From Gnetum montanum (lineage: Eukaryota; Streptophyta; Gnetopsida; Gnetales; Gnetaceae): 64,000 bases of DNA. The notes beneath the pieces were generated by a model, which saw nothing but the letters and a program-made list of their open reading frames with translations, searched no databases and had not been told where the DNA came from. The position numbers and the translations under genes were made by a program. This document shows positions 44,597 through 57,354 of the stretch, piece by piece (position 1 is the stretch's first letter; each line of letters starts with the position of its first letter). Location of the stretch: the NCBI GenBank assembly GCA_015680685.1, contig MNCI01014376.1, positions 147,573-211,572 of the forward strand, given 5' to 3'.

Positions 44597-47500
44597 ATGG
44601 AAATCCATCATGACCTTTCCACGTCTTTAACATTAGCAGGGCCACAAGGCAAGCTCGTGAGACAGTTGAACCTCGACACGATTGACTGGGGGTCGACCAC
44701 AACTAGCACTATAGAAGTCTTAGGAGCATCCTCAGACTGGCCCAAGCATCTAGTCCAAGCCCTTGACATAGAGGCTAGGCATGTAACTAAGGACCCTCTC
44801 GTCGAGACACCCGTCACCATGTCAAAGGGGGAAGTGAAAACACTAAGACTCAACTCCCTCCTAGACACACAAACACACAAAAGCGTAGCTAAGATTCTGC
44901 AAGACAACATCAATGTCTTCGCATGGTCGTACAGTAACATGCGGGGTCTAGATCTATGGCTGATTCAGCACAACATCATCCTAGACCCACACATGAAGGC
45001 AATCAAGCAGAAGGCTCACAAAGTTAAGCCAAAAATCGTACTAGCCGTGAGGGATGAAATCACCAAGCTATACCAAGTAGGCTTCATTTGCATGGTTGAC
45101 TATTCAGAGTGGGTGTCCAATAGCATTGTGGTTTTGAAAAAAATGAGAGGAATATGGATCTGTATAGACTTCCAGGACTTGAACAAGGTAACCATCAAGG
45201 ACAACTTCCCACTTCCAAGCATTGATCAGCTCATCGACACCAGAGCTGGTCATGCTCTGCTATCCTTCATGGATGGTTTCTTCGGATACAACCAAATCTA
45301 CATTAACCCAGAGCACCAATTGTCAACAACCTTCATGACCCCATGGGGGACCTTCTACTATACCATGATGCCCTCTGGGCTCAAAAATGTTGGAGCAACC
45401 TACTAGCAAGCCATGACTTACATTTTCAGTGACTACATCCTAGAAACATTAAACGACTACATGGATGATATAGTAGTCAAGTCCAAGAAGGTAGCTAATC
45501 ACCCATGCGATCTAGGGGCAGTCCTCAAATGTTCCAAATGCACGACTTACGCCTCAATCCTAAGAAGTGCATCTTCGGGGCAAAAAATGAACACATGTTA
45601 GGATTCGTAGTATTGGAGGCCGGAATATGGGTGCACCCTAACAAAGTTAGGACCATCGTCAACCTAGCGCCTCCCACAAACCTTAAGGAGTTACGTGGTT
45701 TGCAAGGTAGAGTGCAATTCATTCGAAGGTTCATAGTGAGGTTGACTGATAGGTTACACCCCATGCAACATCTTCTAAAGAAGGGGGTTAACTTTGAATG
45801 GACAGCCCAGTGTCAACAAGCCTTCAAGGACCTGAAGAAGGAACTCTCACACCTCCCGACTATGCATCTTTCGCAAAGGAATAAATCCTTCTTCATCTAC
45901 CTCACCACCTCCGACACATCTGTAGTGGCATTGCTGTGTTAGAAGTGAGACGACGGTTCTGAGATACTAGTGTATTATCTGAGCCACACACTAATAGCGC
46001 ATGAGGCGAAATACAACGAAGTGGAGAAGAATTTCCTAGCCTTTGTGTTCACACTAAAAAAGTGACAGCATTACCTGTTCTGCAGTACAACCAACATCAT
46101 TTGCAAAAGCAATATACTCTGGGCTATCACTAACAACCTATATGAAAGTAGCAAGATAGCCCAATGGAAAGCAATAACCGCGAAGTTCGATTTACGCTAT
46201 ATGAGCCAGTTGTCAACCAAGGGTCAAGCCATAGCAACCCAACTCACGGCCTCACTAGTCGATGACTAGGTAACCATAGATCCCGAATTCCTAGACGAAT
46301 AAATTAGCAATGTCAACATCATCCCATCATATTTCGAAGCCACCTTACACTTTGACGGTGCCTCAACCGCACGAGGAGGTAGCGCTGCGATCATCATCAC
46401 ATTCCCCTCTGGGGAAATTCATCCATCCACCTATCGATTTATGTTCTCATGTACTAACAACATGGCAGAATACAAGGGGCTTCTTAGAGGCCTCTTAACT
46501 GCCCAAGCGCTATGCATACAACACTTGGTAATTTGGGGAGATTCACAACTAGTCATGAATCAAATCACCGAGGTCTATGCCTGCAATGTTATGCACCTGC
46601 AACCCTACTGCGACCTAGCAAAAAACCTGCTTAAGCAATTTGCAACCACAGATGTGCAACACATGCCATGCAATGAGAATACCATGGCCAACACCCTAGC
46701 TACCCTTACATTAAACATTCCATCACATTCCTTGGAAAACCTGCCAACCTCGATTATAGAATGCACAGAGCCTATCACTCAGATGGAACATGTGACCTCT
46801 GTCAGTGCTACGAATACCCAGGAGTGGTATGCCAATGTTAAAACTTACTTACAGCATGGCAAACCCCCAGGTGGATTGACATCTACCCAGAGAGATGTAA
46901 TCCATAAGCATGCCTAGCAATACGTGCTCATGGGAAATGATGCCCTATGCCGACGCTCCTACGACAAGATATTGCTAGCATGCATGGGTGGTGAGCAAGC
47001 GCAGAAGGTAGTTAATGAAGTACATGAGGGGTTGTGCGATGGACACATAGCACCCAGGGCTATGGCTACCAAAATTAAATGCCTGGGGTACTACTAGCCC
47101 CACATGGAACGTGACTACCTGTCGAAAGTCAAGATGTGCGACATGTGCTAGAGATACGCAAATCTCATACACGTCTTGCCTACGGACCTACACCCAACGC
47201 AAATTACATGGCCCTTCCAACGGTGGGGATTAGATCTCATAGGGCCTATCACACCTAAGTCCTCCGCAGGGCATAGCTTCATTATCACCACCACTGAGTA
47301 TATTACCAAGTGGGTAGAAGCTATTCCCCTGAGGAAAATGACATCTCAGCAAATCTACCATTTCATCCTCGACAATATTGTAATAAGGTTTGGGCTTCCA
47401 ATGACTATTGTGACTAATAATGGGCCATAGTTCAGCAGTACAAAAACCCAAACCTTCTGTAGTAATCTAGGCATTAAACAATCATTTTCTTCCCCTTATT

Positions 47501-48066
47501 ATCTGCAGGTGAACAAGCAGGCAGAGGCTACAAATAAGTCCATCATCAACTTGCTGAAGCGGATGCTTAACAACAGCAAGAGGCGGTGGCATGAGCAAAT
47601 CCTCTACGTCTTGTGGGCCTACCGAACGATGTGCAGGACCGCAACAAGTAAGACACCTTACAACCTTGTTTATGGATCTAAAGCTATGTTGCCTCTTGAG
47701 TTGCAGGTACAATCACTCTGGATGATCATCGTGGATGTTGTGAGCGAAGCCCAGAATAACGAGTCGTGAACCATCGACCTCAACTCAATGGAGGAGGAGC
47801 ACGCATAGATGCTGAGACGCATCGAGCACTACCAGAGAAAACAATAGCAGAAGCACCATGTAGACCCGCATCAACGGCCAGTGCAGAAGGGAGATCTCGT
47901 CCTCAAGGCCATTTGCGAGCATGTGAGTAAATTCTCAGCCAACTGGGAAGGTCCTTACATGGTCACCAAAGCCTTCAGGAATGGAGCCTTCAAGCTAGTG
48001 GACATGAGTGGCAACAAGTTTGCCAACCCGACGAATCACTCGTACCTCAAGCCATACTTCATCTGA
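44597..48066 (+). pseudogene. pol: pol of D: RT, dual RNase H, integrase
   Basis: It begins near ATG 44597. RT motifs: DFQDLNKVTIKDNFPLP, FMDGFFGYNQ, YMDDIVVKSK. A frameshift lies near 45505-45540, just before DLRLNPKKC. First RNase H with NEVEKNFLAFVF; second with LHFDGASTARGGSA, TNNMAEYKG and WGDSQLVMNQ. Integrase: GHIAP, DMC followed by a stop, WGLDLIGP, VTNNGP (the catalytic Asp appears as Asn), KQAEATNKS, and the NWEGPY module ending at 48066. About ten stops, several at expected Trp or Gln codons. Confidence 0.88.
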
Positions 48067-48079
48067 AGCATGGCAGCAT

Positions 48080-48435
48080 GAAGCAACGTCTGCTACGATG
48101 ATAAACTAGCAACACCACCGAGCAGCGTCTGCAATGACATTAAACTAGTGGCACCAAGTAGCATTTGCAATGACGTTAAACTAGTGGCACTAAGCAATGT
48201 CCGTAATGACAATAAACTAGCAGCATCAAGAAACATCCGCTATGACATTAAACTGGTGGAAACCGTCCGCTATGACCTAAAACTAGGACTGCTAGTCCGC
48301 TATGACTATAAACTACCACTGCACATCCACTATGATGATAAACTAGCGTGTATGGTCTGCTAGGACCTTAAACCAACACAATAGTCCACTGAGACTCTAA
48401 ACCAACACACGGTCTACCAAGACCTTTAACTAGGT
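48080..48435 (+). repeat. Array 3 of D
   Basis: About twelve units, best preserved as GTCCGCTATGACNTTAAACTAGC with period near 30-35. Confidence 0.82.
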
Positions 48436-49320
48436 TCGCGTCACATCCCCAACATGCATCTACGCCAAGTACGCATCGAACGAGCATGCACGGTGCTGAT
48501 GTGTGGGTGGGACGTCGCAGCTCCAAGACAAAGTTCACGATGCAATGAGAATGCGGTCAGGAACATACGTGATGCCCCCACCCTCAGCATCATGCTGATC
48601 CTCCGAAGATGTCGTATGGCATTATACTAGCCCTCTAAACCTACCATCGCCACGACCCACCGCCCTGACAGTAGTTCCTTAGCTAGTTCTTGCAACTGGA
48701 GTTCCAATAGTATTTTGGCATGAACAAGATCCATGCTCAGCCACAATATTGTTACTTTCCAGCCCCCTACCAATGCCTCGGCTCGCACAATGTTTAGCTA
48801 TGTGGTAGCTAATCCCTTAGCTGAACTAAGAATGCATGCTTCTAGCAAGGATTCCAGAGCATCCATACCCACAGAAACTCCTGGCACCTTCGAGGCTAGT
48901 TCCTCCATGCCAACGCTACCAAGGCCACTACTGGCCTTCCTACTTTAGACACCATGCACCAGCACGAGTGTCCAAGAGCTTCAACAACATCTATAGCCAG
49001 CAAGACCTTTTCACTTGCTGACTGAGGGTGCGTCTTGCTACAGCAGCAAGTGCTACAGCACCGCGAAGTGAGTGCCCCCACTAGCATGGCTACTTAGAGT
49101 GCAATTTCCATGACGCGCGTAACACAACAAGAGGTTGAAGAACAACGCCAGTCAAAGATGAAAACACAAACAACTCCCTCATGAGCACTCTCACGAGGAA
49201 CTCTACTAAACATCATCTTTTCTCTCTGCCTTAACCTCTACAAACCAATGCAACACTCTCAAGAACAACCAAGAGACGTCCCAGCAGTCATCAAGCAGGA
49301 ACGTTAGCATCGCACCTTCC

Positions 49321-49399
49321 GTGGTGTTTCATTTTCTTTGTCAACGTCGATCAAGCTCATTCTCCAGATGTTGACAAAGAGGGGCCAATGAAACATCCC
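49321..49399 (+). other. Conserved LTR hairpin (D, LTR1)
   Basis: GTGGTGTTTCATTTTCTTTG pairs with CAAAGAGGGGCCAATGAAAC and the bases around it, with the same GGCC bulge in the 3' arm. Confidence 0.65.
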
Positions 49400-50304
49400 A
49401 AAAAATTCAAAGTCATTCTCGCTTCACCAGGCCTTAAAAATTCGTACAACACCATAGCGGTTCTTCAGGAGCAGAACGCTCTAAGTTTAGGCCAGCTAGT
49501 TCGGCAAATTTTCTACTTTGGGCATGAACAAGCTCCATGGGTCACCCTGCCTATCCACCCAAGTAGCTTGCCCAACCGACAGCCTACTTAGAAATGGTGC
49601 ACAGAGTTGGCAGTAGCATTCTAGATGCACAAAATAATTCGGTAAGTTTTCTAAGTCACAAAGTCTGCGATGCTATGCTACACCCCACTATGTAGCATAG
49701 CAAGCTTCAGAAAACACTTGCGAAGCGAAGGGCCATGTTACACTACGCTACATAATGTAGTGTAGCATAGCAGCAGCTATACCACTAGTTCCCTCACTCA
49801 ACCTTAAGTCCTTCAACAATGTCCCTTTCCAACAAGAAGCGGTGGACCATGTCTACTGCTACATTATGCTAAGCTACAAGGTGCAGCGAGGCGTAGCAAT
49901 CCTACGAAAGAAACAGAAGGTAGCTCAAAGGGAAGAATCAGCTAGTTTGTAAGTCTCACGGAAGCACAGTTTGCAATCGACAAAGTTTTCACAACAAAGG
50001 CCAGTCGCTATGCTACGTAGCGTAGCATAGCATGCAACAAACATGTAGCGGAATGCACAACAAGGTGCTACGCTACACCAAGCATGCTATGCTACAAAGC
50101 ACAGCAAGGCATGTAGATGGTTGTGCAACATCAATGCACTTCACCTAATTCAACTATTAGCACACGTCTCCAAATGCTGACGGTGCAATTATGGCATGGC
50201 AAGTGCATAGTTATGGCATGGCAAGCTCACATTACAATGGTCATGTAAGTCCAATGGTCCCGAGGCATGTAGCATCCAAACTACCTCTTTTGCATGCCCT
50301 CGGT

Positions 50305-50318
50305 CCTATAAATACCCC
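50305..50318 (+). promoter_or_regulatory. LTR TATA box (D, LTR1)
   Basis: CCTATAAATACCCC; the second LTR has CTTATAAATACCCC at 52904. Conserved and downstream of the palindromic repeats. Confidence 0.6.
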
Positions 50319-51024
50319 AGCAAGCAACATTCAAATGGTTCGGAATTTTTTTGAGCTACCAATATTAAGTTCGCTCAATCCGAACTTTTCTCCAATGAGC
50401 AGCATTCAAAAGAGCGAACGTTTCCAAGAGGCAACACTAAAAAGTTCGAAGATCTTTCGGATTCTTTGACTTTTCCTCTGGCACTCAAGTTCTCTTCCTA
50501 GCACATTGTAAACTTTCTGTTTGACACTGTAAATAGTTAGCATTTTCAGCTAGCATTTTATTCGACCTTCGATTCTACCACCTTAGTAGAATCCTCGTAT
50601 TTTCAACACCTAAGTCCACACGCAAGTGCACAACCTATTTCTCTCTACACGTCTTGGTTACTCTCGACATCTCTACACTGCCATACNTAATAAGCAAGAA
50701 ATAAAGTGAAATGTAGTTAGAAAAATGCACTACTCCAAAGCTACAAGTTTGCTCTGTCAGGGNTGTGTTTTACACTATTTTTTCTGCTTTATTTACTTTC
50801 AAGCATTATTTCACATTTTCGTTCCTATTTCAAAAATATATGTTGTAAAAGGCTATATAAACACTGATTAAGTTCCTGTTTGATCGACCAGACCATTCAG
50901 GGTGTCCCGTATCCACACATACCTAGCATCACCCTCCCACAAGTACGGGGTCGAAACTGTCGCGCTCATCGACCCCTTAGTGTTTTCCAGCCACCGACAT
51001 TTTTAGTCGCTACAATTTTCTGGA

Positions 51025-53649
51025 TGCACTAAGAATGCAGTCTGGGACACATGCAATGCCGCCACCCTTGGCATTATGCTGTCCCTCCATAGATGTCGTA
51101 CGACATTACATTGGCCCTCCAAACCTACCGTTGCCATGGTCCATCGCCCTGACAGTAGTTCCTCGGCTAGTTCCAGCAGCTAGAGTTACAGCAGTATTGT
51201 GGCCTAGCTATAATATTATTACTCTCCAACCCCCTTCCAACACCTCGACTCGCATGATGTTTAGCTATGTGGTAGCTGATCCCTTAGCTGAACTAAGAAC
51301 ACGTGCCCTTGGCAAGAATTCCAAAGCATCTGCATCCATGGCAACTCCTGGAGCCTTTGAGGCTAGTTCCTCCATGCCAATGCTGCCAAGGCCACTGTTG
51401 GCCTTCCTTCTTTGAACACCGTGCACCAGCACAGGTGTCCAAGAGCTTCAACAATGTCTGCAGCCATCAAGACCTTTTCTCTCACCGATCAAGGGTGCAT
51501 CTTGCTACAGCAGCAAGTGCTACGGCACCGTGAAGCGAGTGCCTCGACTAGCACGGCTACTTCAAAGTGCAAGTTCCATGATACACATAACACAACTCAT
51601 CATATGGAAAGCATCTATAGGTGAGTCAAGACCCTTCATAGATGTAACGCAACTCATCCTATGAAGGAGACACCTATCCTACAAGAGGTTGAAGAATAGC
51701 ACCAGTCATAGATGAAAACACGAACAAGTCCCTCATGAGCACTCTGACAAGGGACTCTGCTAAACATCATCTTTGCTCTCTATCTTAACCTCTGCAAACC
51801 AACGCAACACTCTCAAGCACAACCAAGTAACATCCCAACAGTCACCAAGTGGCAACGTTAGCATCGCACCTTCCATGGTGTTTCATTTTCTTTGTCAATG
51901 TCTATCAAGCTCATTCTCCAGACATCGATAAAGAGGGGCCAATTAAACACCCCAAAAAATTCAAATTCATTCTTGCTTTACCAACCCTTGCAATTTGCGC
52001 AACACCATGGTAGTTCTTCAGGAGGAGAACGCTCTGAGTTCAGGCTAACCAATTCGGAAAATTTTCTAGTTTAGGCATGAACAAGCTCCACGGTCCACCC
52101 TGCCTGTCCACCCAAGTAGCCTTCCCAACCGATAGCTTGCTTAGAAATAGTACGCGAAGTTGGCAGCAGCATTCTAGATGCACAAAATAGTTTGGCAAGT
52201 TCTCTAAGTCATGAAGTCTACTATGCTACACTACGCCTCGCTATGTAGTGTAGCAAGCTTCAGAAAACACTTGTGAAGCGAAGGGCCATGTTGCGCTACA
52301 CTACGTAACGTAGCGTAGCATAGCAGCAACTATAACACCAGTTCCCTCGCTCAACCTTAAGTCCTTCAACAATGTCCCTTTCCATCAGGTAGCAGTAGAC
52401 CATGTCTACTGCTATGCTACGCTGAGCCACAAGGTGCAGCGAAGTGTAGCAATCTTACGAAAGAGACAGAAGGTAGCTCAAAGGGCAGAATCATTCAATT
52501 TGCAAGTCTCGCAGAAGCAAGGTTTACAAATCGCAACAAAGGCCATTCGCTACACTATGCTACACTATGTAGCGTAGCATAGCGTAGCTAGCATGCAACA
52601 CACATGTAGCAAAACGCACGACAAGGTGCTACGCTACGCTAAGCATGCTATGCTACAAAGCACAACAAGGCATGCGAGTGGTTATGCAAAATCAATGCAC
52701 TTTACTTAATTGAACCATTGGCACACATCTCCAAAAACTGATAGCATAATTATTGCGTCGTAGACACATAGTTATGGCATGGCAGGCTCATATTACAATG
52801 GTCATGTAAGTCCAACGGTCATGCCTGGCACGTGTAGCACTACCAAGTCAACATAGGCCTGAGGCACGTAGCATCCAAATCGCCCCTTTTGTGTACCCTT
52901 GGTCTTATAAATACCCCAACAAGCAGCATTCAAATGGTTTGAAATTTTTTTGAGCTAGCAGTATTAAGTTTGCTCAGTCTGAACTTTTTTCCAATGAGCA
53001 GCATTCAAAAGAGGGAACTTTTCCAAGAGGCAACACCAAAAAGTTCAAAGATCTTTCAAATTTTTTGACTTTTTCTTTGACACTCAAGTTCTCTTCCTGG
53101 CATGTTGTAACATCAAGCATTGTAAGCTTTCTGTTTGACACTGCAAACAGTTAGCATTTTTAGCTGGCATTTTATTCCATCCCCTTTTCTACCACCTTGG
53201 TAGAATCCTCACATTGTCAACACCCAAGGCCACACCCAAGTGCACAACCTTTTTCACTCTACATGTCCTAGTTACTCTCAGGATCTCTACACTCCGTCAC
53301 GTTGTGCAACCGACTATATCCACCCTGACAGAGCAAACTTGTAGCTTCGGAGTAGTGCATTTTTCTAACTACATTTTACTTCGTTTCTTGCTTATTTTTG
53401 TGTTTTGCACTATTTTTTCTGCTTTATTTACTTTCAAGCGTTACTTCGCATTTTTGTTCTTATTTCAAAAATATATGTTACAAAAGGCTATATAGACACT
53501 GATTAAGTTGTTGTTTGATCAACCAGACCGTTCAGGGCCACCTATATCTGCACACACCTAGCACAGCCCTCTTGCAGGTACCTGGTCGAAACTATCACAC
53601 CCATCGACCCCTTGGTGTTTTTCAGCCATCGACGTTTTCGATTGCTACA
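51025..53649 (+). repeat. Second D-type LTR (LTR2)
   Basis: It aligns with LTR1 at roughly 85-90% by eye, with hairpin 51875-51953, CTACGCTACGCTAAGC repeats (52215-52660), TATA 52904 and a terminal GATTGCTACA at 53649. Only 10 bases separate it from LTR1. Its right end is joined to the middle of exon 2 of the antisense gene of E, consistent with insertion there. Confidence 0.7.
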
Positions 53650-56600
53650 TCAGTGTGATCATTTGGTCATCCCTAGAGGAGGAGGCAGTGGTTGGCATAA
53701 TAGAAGCCATATTGCCTTGGGCAAGTGGGGGCATTCTAAGGTTTCTAACTGACGAGGTAGTCATGAGCAGGCAAGGAGAAGGATCCAGTCATCACCCAAT
53801 AAGGTTAAGGTATTTGGCCTGGATCTGGGATATGCTCGAGTATAGTTGCTACCACCGTTACAACACACTATTCCTTGCATGTTTTATGATGATGTACTTC
53901 CAGAAACCTTAAGGAACTGTCTACTGTGCTGGCAAGTGAGTTTCATAGCCTTACTTTACTATGTTTATGCGACGCTGGCCATATTGACCAAATGCTAATA
54001 GTATGCATTTGTTATCAAGTTCTTCATCAACAAGGATGGAGTTCATGACCAACCGGGTCTACTGGCTACAGCACAGATAGCTCTACAAGAGTTCTTTTCT
54101 ACTAAGAACCTGCGGGCGGGCGTGATTGGTCAATACCACACCTACCCAATTGCATATTCTATTCCCTACGATCAGTGCGAGAGGAAGGGTTGGCTGGATG
54201 AGGAGTGGGCAGAACCCTTCAAACCAATCATGGTTGAACTCCCACCATTCCCATTGCTATATAGGCCAGGTAGGCCAAACAGTAAGTGTCGCATGCCTAA
54301 GTGTCTTTGCAGTCTTTGTACATTCTACATTTTCATGCTAATCATTTTTTTGCAAAAAACTGTTGCAGGGGCGAAGAAGCCTCAGGAGGTGACGGTGGTG
54401 ACCGTTGAGGCATAAGGGATGAAGAAGCCCCAGGAGGTGATGGTGGTGACCACCAAGGCACAAGGGGCAAATATCTACTTCAAGCATGGTGAAGTAGAGG
54501 TGAGCCAACATCAGATAAACAATGGGGCTTCGGACTCCTTGGTCCAGAACCTCAAGAAGGATGGACTTATGGATCTGTTCCTGACCCTGAATCTGAACCT
54601 TCCTACCGCCGAGATGCTTTCCCTGGTCAACTCCTTTTCTAAAAAGGTAGGCCACTTCCACAAGCACATACAGGGCATGCGAGTCATCATTGAAATCAAT
54701 GACCAATTTTTTGCGGACCTGTTTGATGTTCCTACTGAAGGTGTCCTCATAGGGTCGAGGGGCAAGAAGGAGCTAACCCTCTAGAAGAAGGATATTCAAG
54801 AGTAGCTAGAGATTGCAAAGGAGCAAAAGGACTCCCTATGGATAAGCTCAAAGATGGGCCCGCCTTGGAGATCTATCCTATCTTTCGTGCTCACGCGTTT
54901 CCCCAGCTGCTCACCCAAGGAAAGGTCCTAGGGATTGAGCAGGCCTGGATAATATGTGAAGTTATGGAAAAGGGGGCCCGCTACAACTAGGCTATCTTCC
55001 TATGTAAAGGCTTGCAGGCTGAAATATTGGGACACCGTTAGAAATTGGAGTCCCATTCCAACATACACTATACCTTCTACATAGGTTTTTTGAAGCACTT
55101 TGCAGAGTTTCTGGTGGTTCAAGAGGATGGAGTCTAGGTCATACGAAATCGCAACTAGATATCCAGACCATGGATTCGCCAGATCTTCCAAACCATGCGA
55201 GCCCAAGATCCCCCAGAAATGATTGGGGAGTCATTCTCTATGATGACTAAGGATCGGGTGGCCTGCAACGTTCATGGGCAGAGCAGCATAGGAGAGTCAC
55301 CCCACATCGTAGCCAATAGCATGTCTTGGGGGGAATGTATCATGGCCGAGACTATGCCCAAAGAGTTGCGATGGAAGAGGCCTCCTCCAACTAAGGAAAT
55401 CCTTCGCATGGAGGAAGAGGAGGGGTGAAGACTACAACTTAAAATATAGAGGACACAACCCCCCATTAGTAAACTCTTTTGTCTAATGCTCATTTTGTTA
55501 TTGTCTGCTACACTAGGAGATGTAGCGTAGCATGGCGCCTACTTTGAGTTAACTTGTTTTGTACTAATGCAAACATGTTCCTTTGACTGGCAAAGGAAGA
55601 AGAAGAAGAAGAAGGCGACGAAGAGGTGTCAGCCCTTAAGATGGGGGCAACAAATAAAAACACAGAGGCCCCAATCATGGAAGAAAGGGCCCTAGTTAAG
55701 AATAAATGAGCTCCTGTCGCTAAGGTAGGGGCTCTTGTCATAAGGAAGAATCCTTCTATTAACGAAGAGGAGCCTCCCTTGAATAAAAAAGATGCTAGTC
55801 TCCTAAAAGGAAAGGCACCAGTGCATAAAAAGAGGCTCGCGTAGACTTAGCAGGGCCTTCTACCAAGGCTACCTCCATAATCTTGCATTAGCAAGAAGGG
55901 AGACCGCAATCAGACGCTGGTGAGTTTGGCAATATGTCTACCTTATCATAGTCCATTTCAGCCACTGCTGATATGTTTGGTTATGTAACATGTGCTACTG
56001 TTGATGCTGCAGGACCCCCTCCGATTCGTGCGAAGTCATGGGCAAAGATCCTTGACAAATTTACGTTCGTGTAGGGAATGGTTGACGACATGATCAAACG
56101 CCTCCAGCAGGCAAACCCTGATGCAAGTAAGTAGTAATGTCAAGCACTCTCATGTTGTTATGCTAAAATTTTTTGAGTTTGCTAATCTTGATACGCTAAC
56201 GTGATTGTTTTGCTCTTTGTTTCATGGAAGCCTCTCGACTCAAATGGGACTTGGCACGACCTATGAAGGTCAACTTCATGCCTACATTCCCACCTAAAGT
56301 GATTGAGGTATTTCATAGTACGTATGACAAGGCTTGCAAATGCATCTTACATTCAGCACACTCCTTGTGGGAGTATAAGTGAGTCAACGAGGACCTGTGG
56401 AAACAGGTCTAAAGAGATGAGCAAAGAGAGGCTGACTTGGTCACCGGGGTTGAGGATCTCAAGTCAAAGAACAAGTTCCTCATAGCCCAAAACACTAATA
56501 ATAAGAACTGGTGCAGGGCTGTAATAGACTATGCCAGGTTTTGGACTATCGTGCGTTAGAACGTTGAAGCCACCTATGAGATAATTGAACAGTGAATGCA

Positions 56601-57271
56601 AATGGACTTGCTAGCCTAGAAGTGTCAATATTTGAAAGACGTCAATGCCAAGATTCATGAATGGGGGCAGTCCTAGAGAAACCACAAGCACATGTATAAA
56701 CTGGAAAATGCCACCCATTTTAGACTGTACAAGGATGCTGCAGTGGAGGCATTTACATATGAAGCATTCATAAATTCCATTAACGCTTTTGAGGCCTATG
56801 CCAAGTTCAAAGAGCAAGCAAAGGTTATGAAATCTCTTGACCTAAAAGTGGACCTTCCTACAGGACAAACCGCAACCATCTCCTTTTCCCTGGGACCACT
56901 GAGGTGGACAACCACCGAAAAGGAGAGAGCTGCTCCAGATGCTAAACCAAGCTATAGGCATTGGATGGACATCACAGCGAAGGAGGTCTGGCACCGCCTT
57001 AGGCTTGATTTGGACCAGATACCCTTCGAGATGGGCACAGGACCTTCTTAGTTTAGTCGCTTACTGTATTAATGTTTATGCTCTATTGTAGTTTGCATTT
57101 GTTGTCCTAACTGACCACTTCACTCCTGCGATGCAGGCTCCAGATGAGGGTGCAAGGCCCGTAGAGGGAAGGAATGAGGAAATAGCAAAGGACAACATGG
57201 GGAAAGGCAATGCAATAGGAAATGATGCAGGAATGAATGGCGAAGATGGTGTAGACAAAAGCAACCCATGA
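53650..57271 (+). pseudogene. Antisense gene of E, exons 2 (partial) to 8
   Basis: Exons: 53650-53932 (5' cut), 54019-54281, 54369-55468, 55588-55919, 56013-56126, 56231-57050, 57137-57271. The first visible codons give SVIIWSSLEEEA, the HAD-like WS motif, then LAWIWDM and YNTLFLA. Exon 3 has GVIGQYHTYP and GWLDEEW; exon 4 has DGLMDLFLTL, NSFSKKVG and DLFDVP. Exon 4 is about 48 bases longer than in other copies because its start (KKPQEV...) is tandemly duplicated. Splice-site decay: GC at the exon 2 donor, loss of AG before exons 3 and 5. Frameshift in exon 4 near 54830 and several stops. An AATAAA follows at 57355. Confidence 0.75.
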
Positions 57272-57354
57272 CAACATGGGATTCTTTTTTTTTTTAATTA
57301 TGAAATTTTATGTAACAAGTTTTGCAAACATTATTTTAAAGGACAATGGTTTTG

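Larger units (their letters stand above)
36558..51014 (+). mobile_element. Element D: gag 3' half, protease, antisense gene, pol, LTR
   Basis: Order in the + direction: gag C-terminal half, protease, array 1, antisense gene (minus strand), array 2, pol, array 3, LTR. The gag N-terminal half, the leader and the PBS are missing at the left, where gag joins the LTR of C. The gene order matches B exactly. Confidence 0.8.
48541..51014 (+). repeat. 3' LTR of D (LTR1)
   Basis: Homologous along its length to the second LTR at 51025-53649. The left edge is the start of that homology (TGCAATGAGAATGC) and may not be the true TG end. The right end is CGCTACA. It holds a hairpin (49321-49399), TAGCGTAGCATAGC repeats (about 49665-50100) and a TATA box at 50305. 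N bases at 50688 and 50763 enclose an inverted piece. Confidence 0.7.

Noticed and set aside
48080-48435. Regularly spaced repeats that recall a CRISPR array
   Set aside because: Repeats are degenerate, spacers are similar to each other and short, and the context is a plant retrotransposon.
54338-54706. Minus-strand open frame of 122 codons
   Set aside because: Shadow of exon 4 of the antisense gene of E, whose + strand frame is conserved in the other copies.
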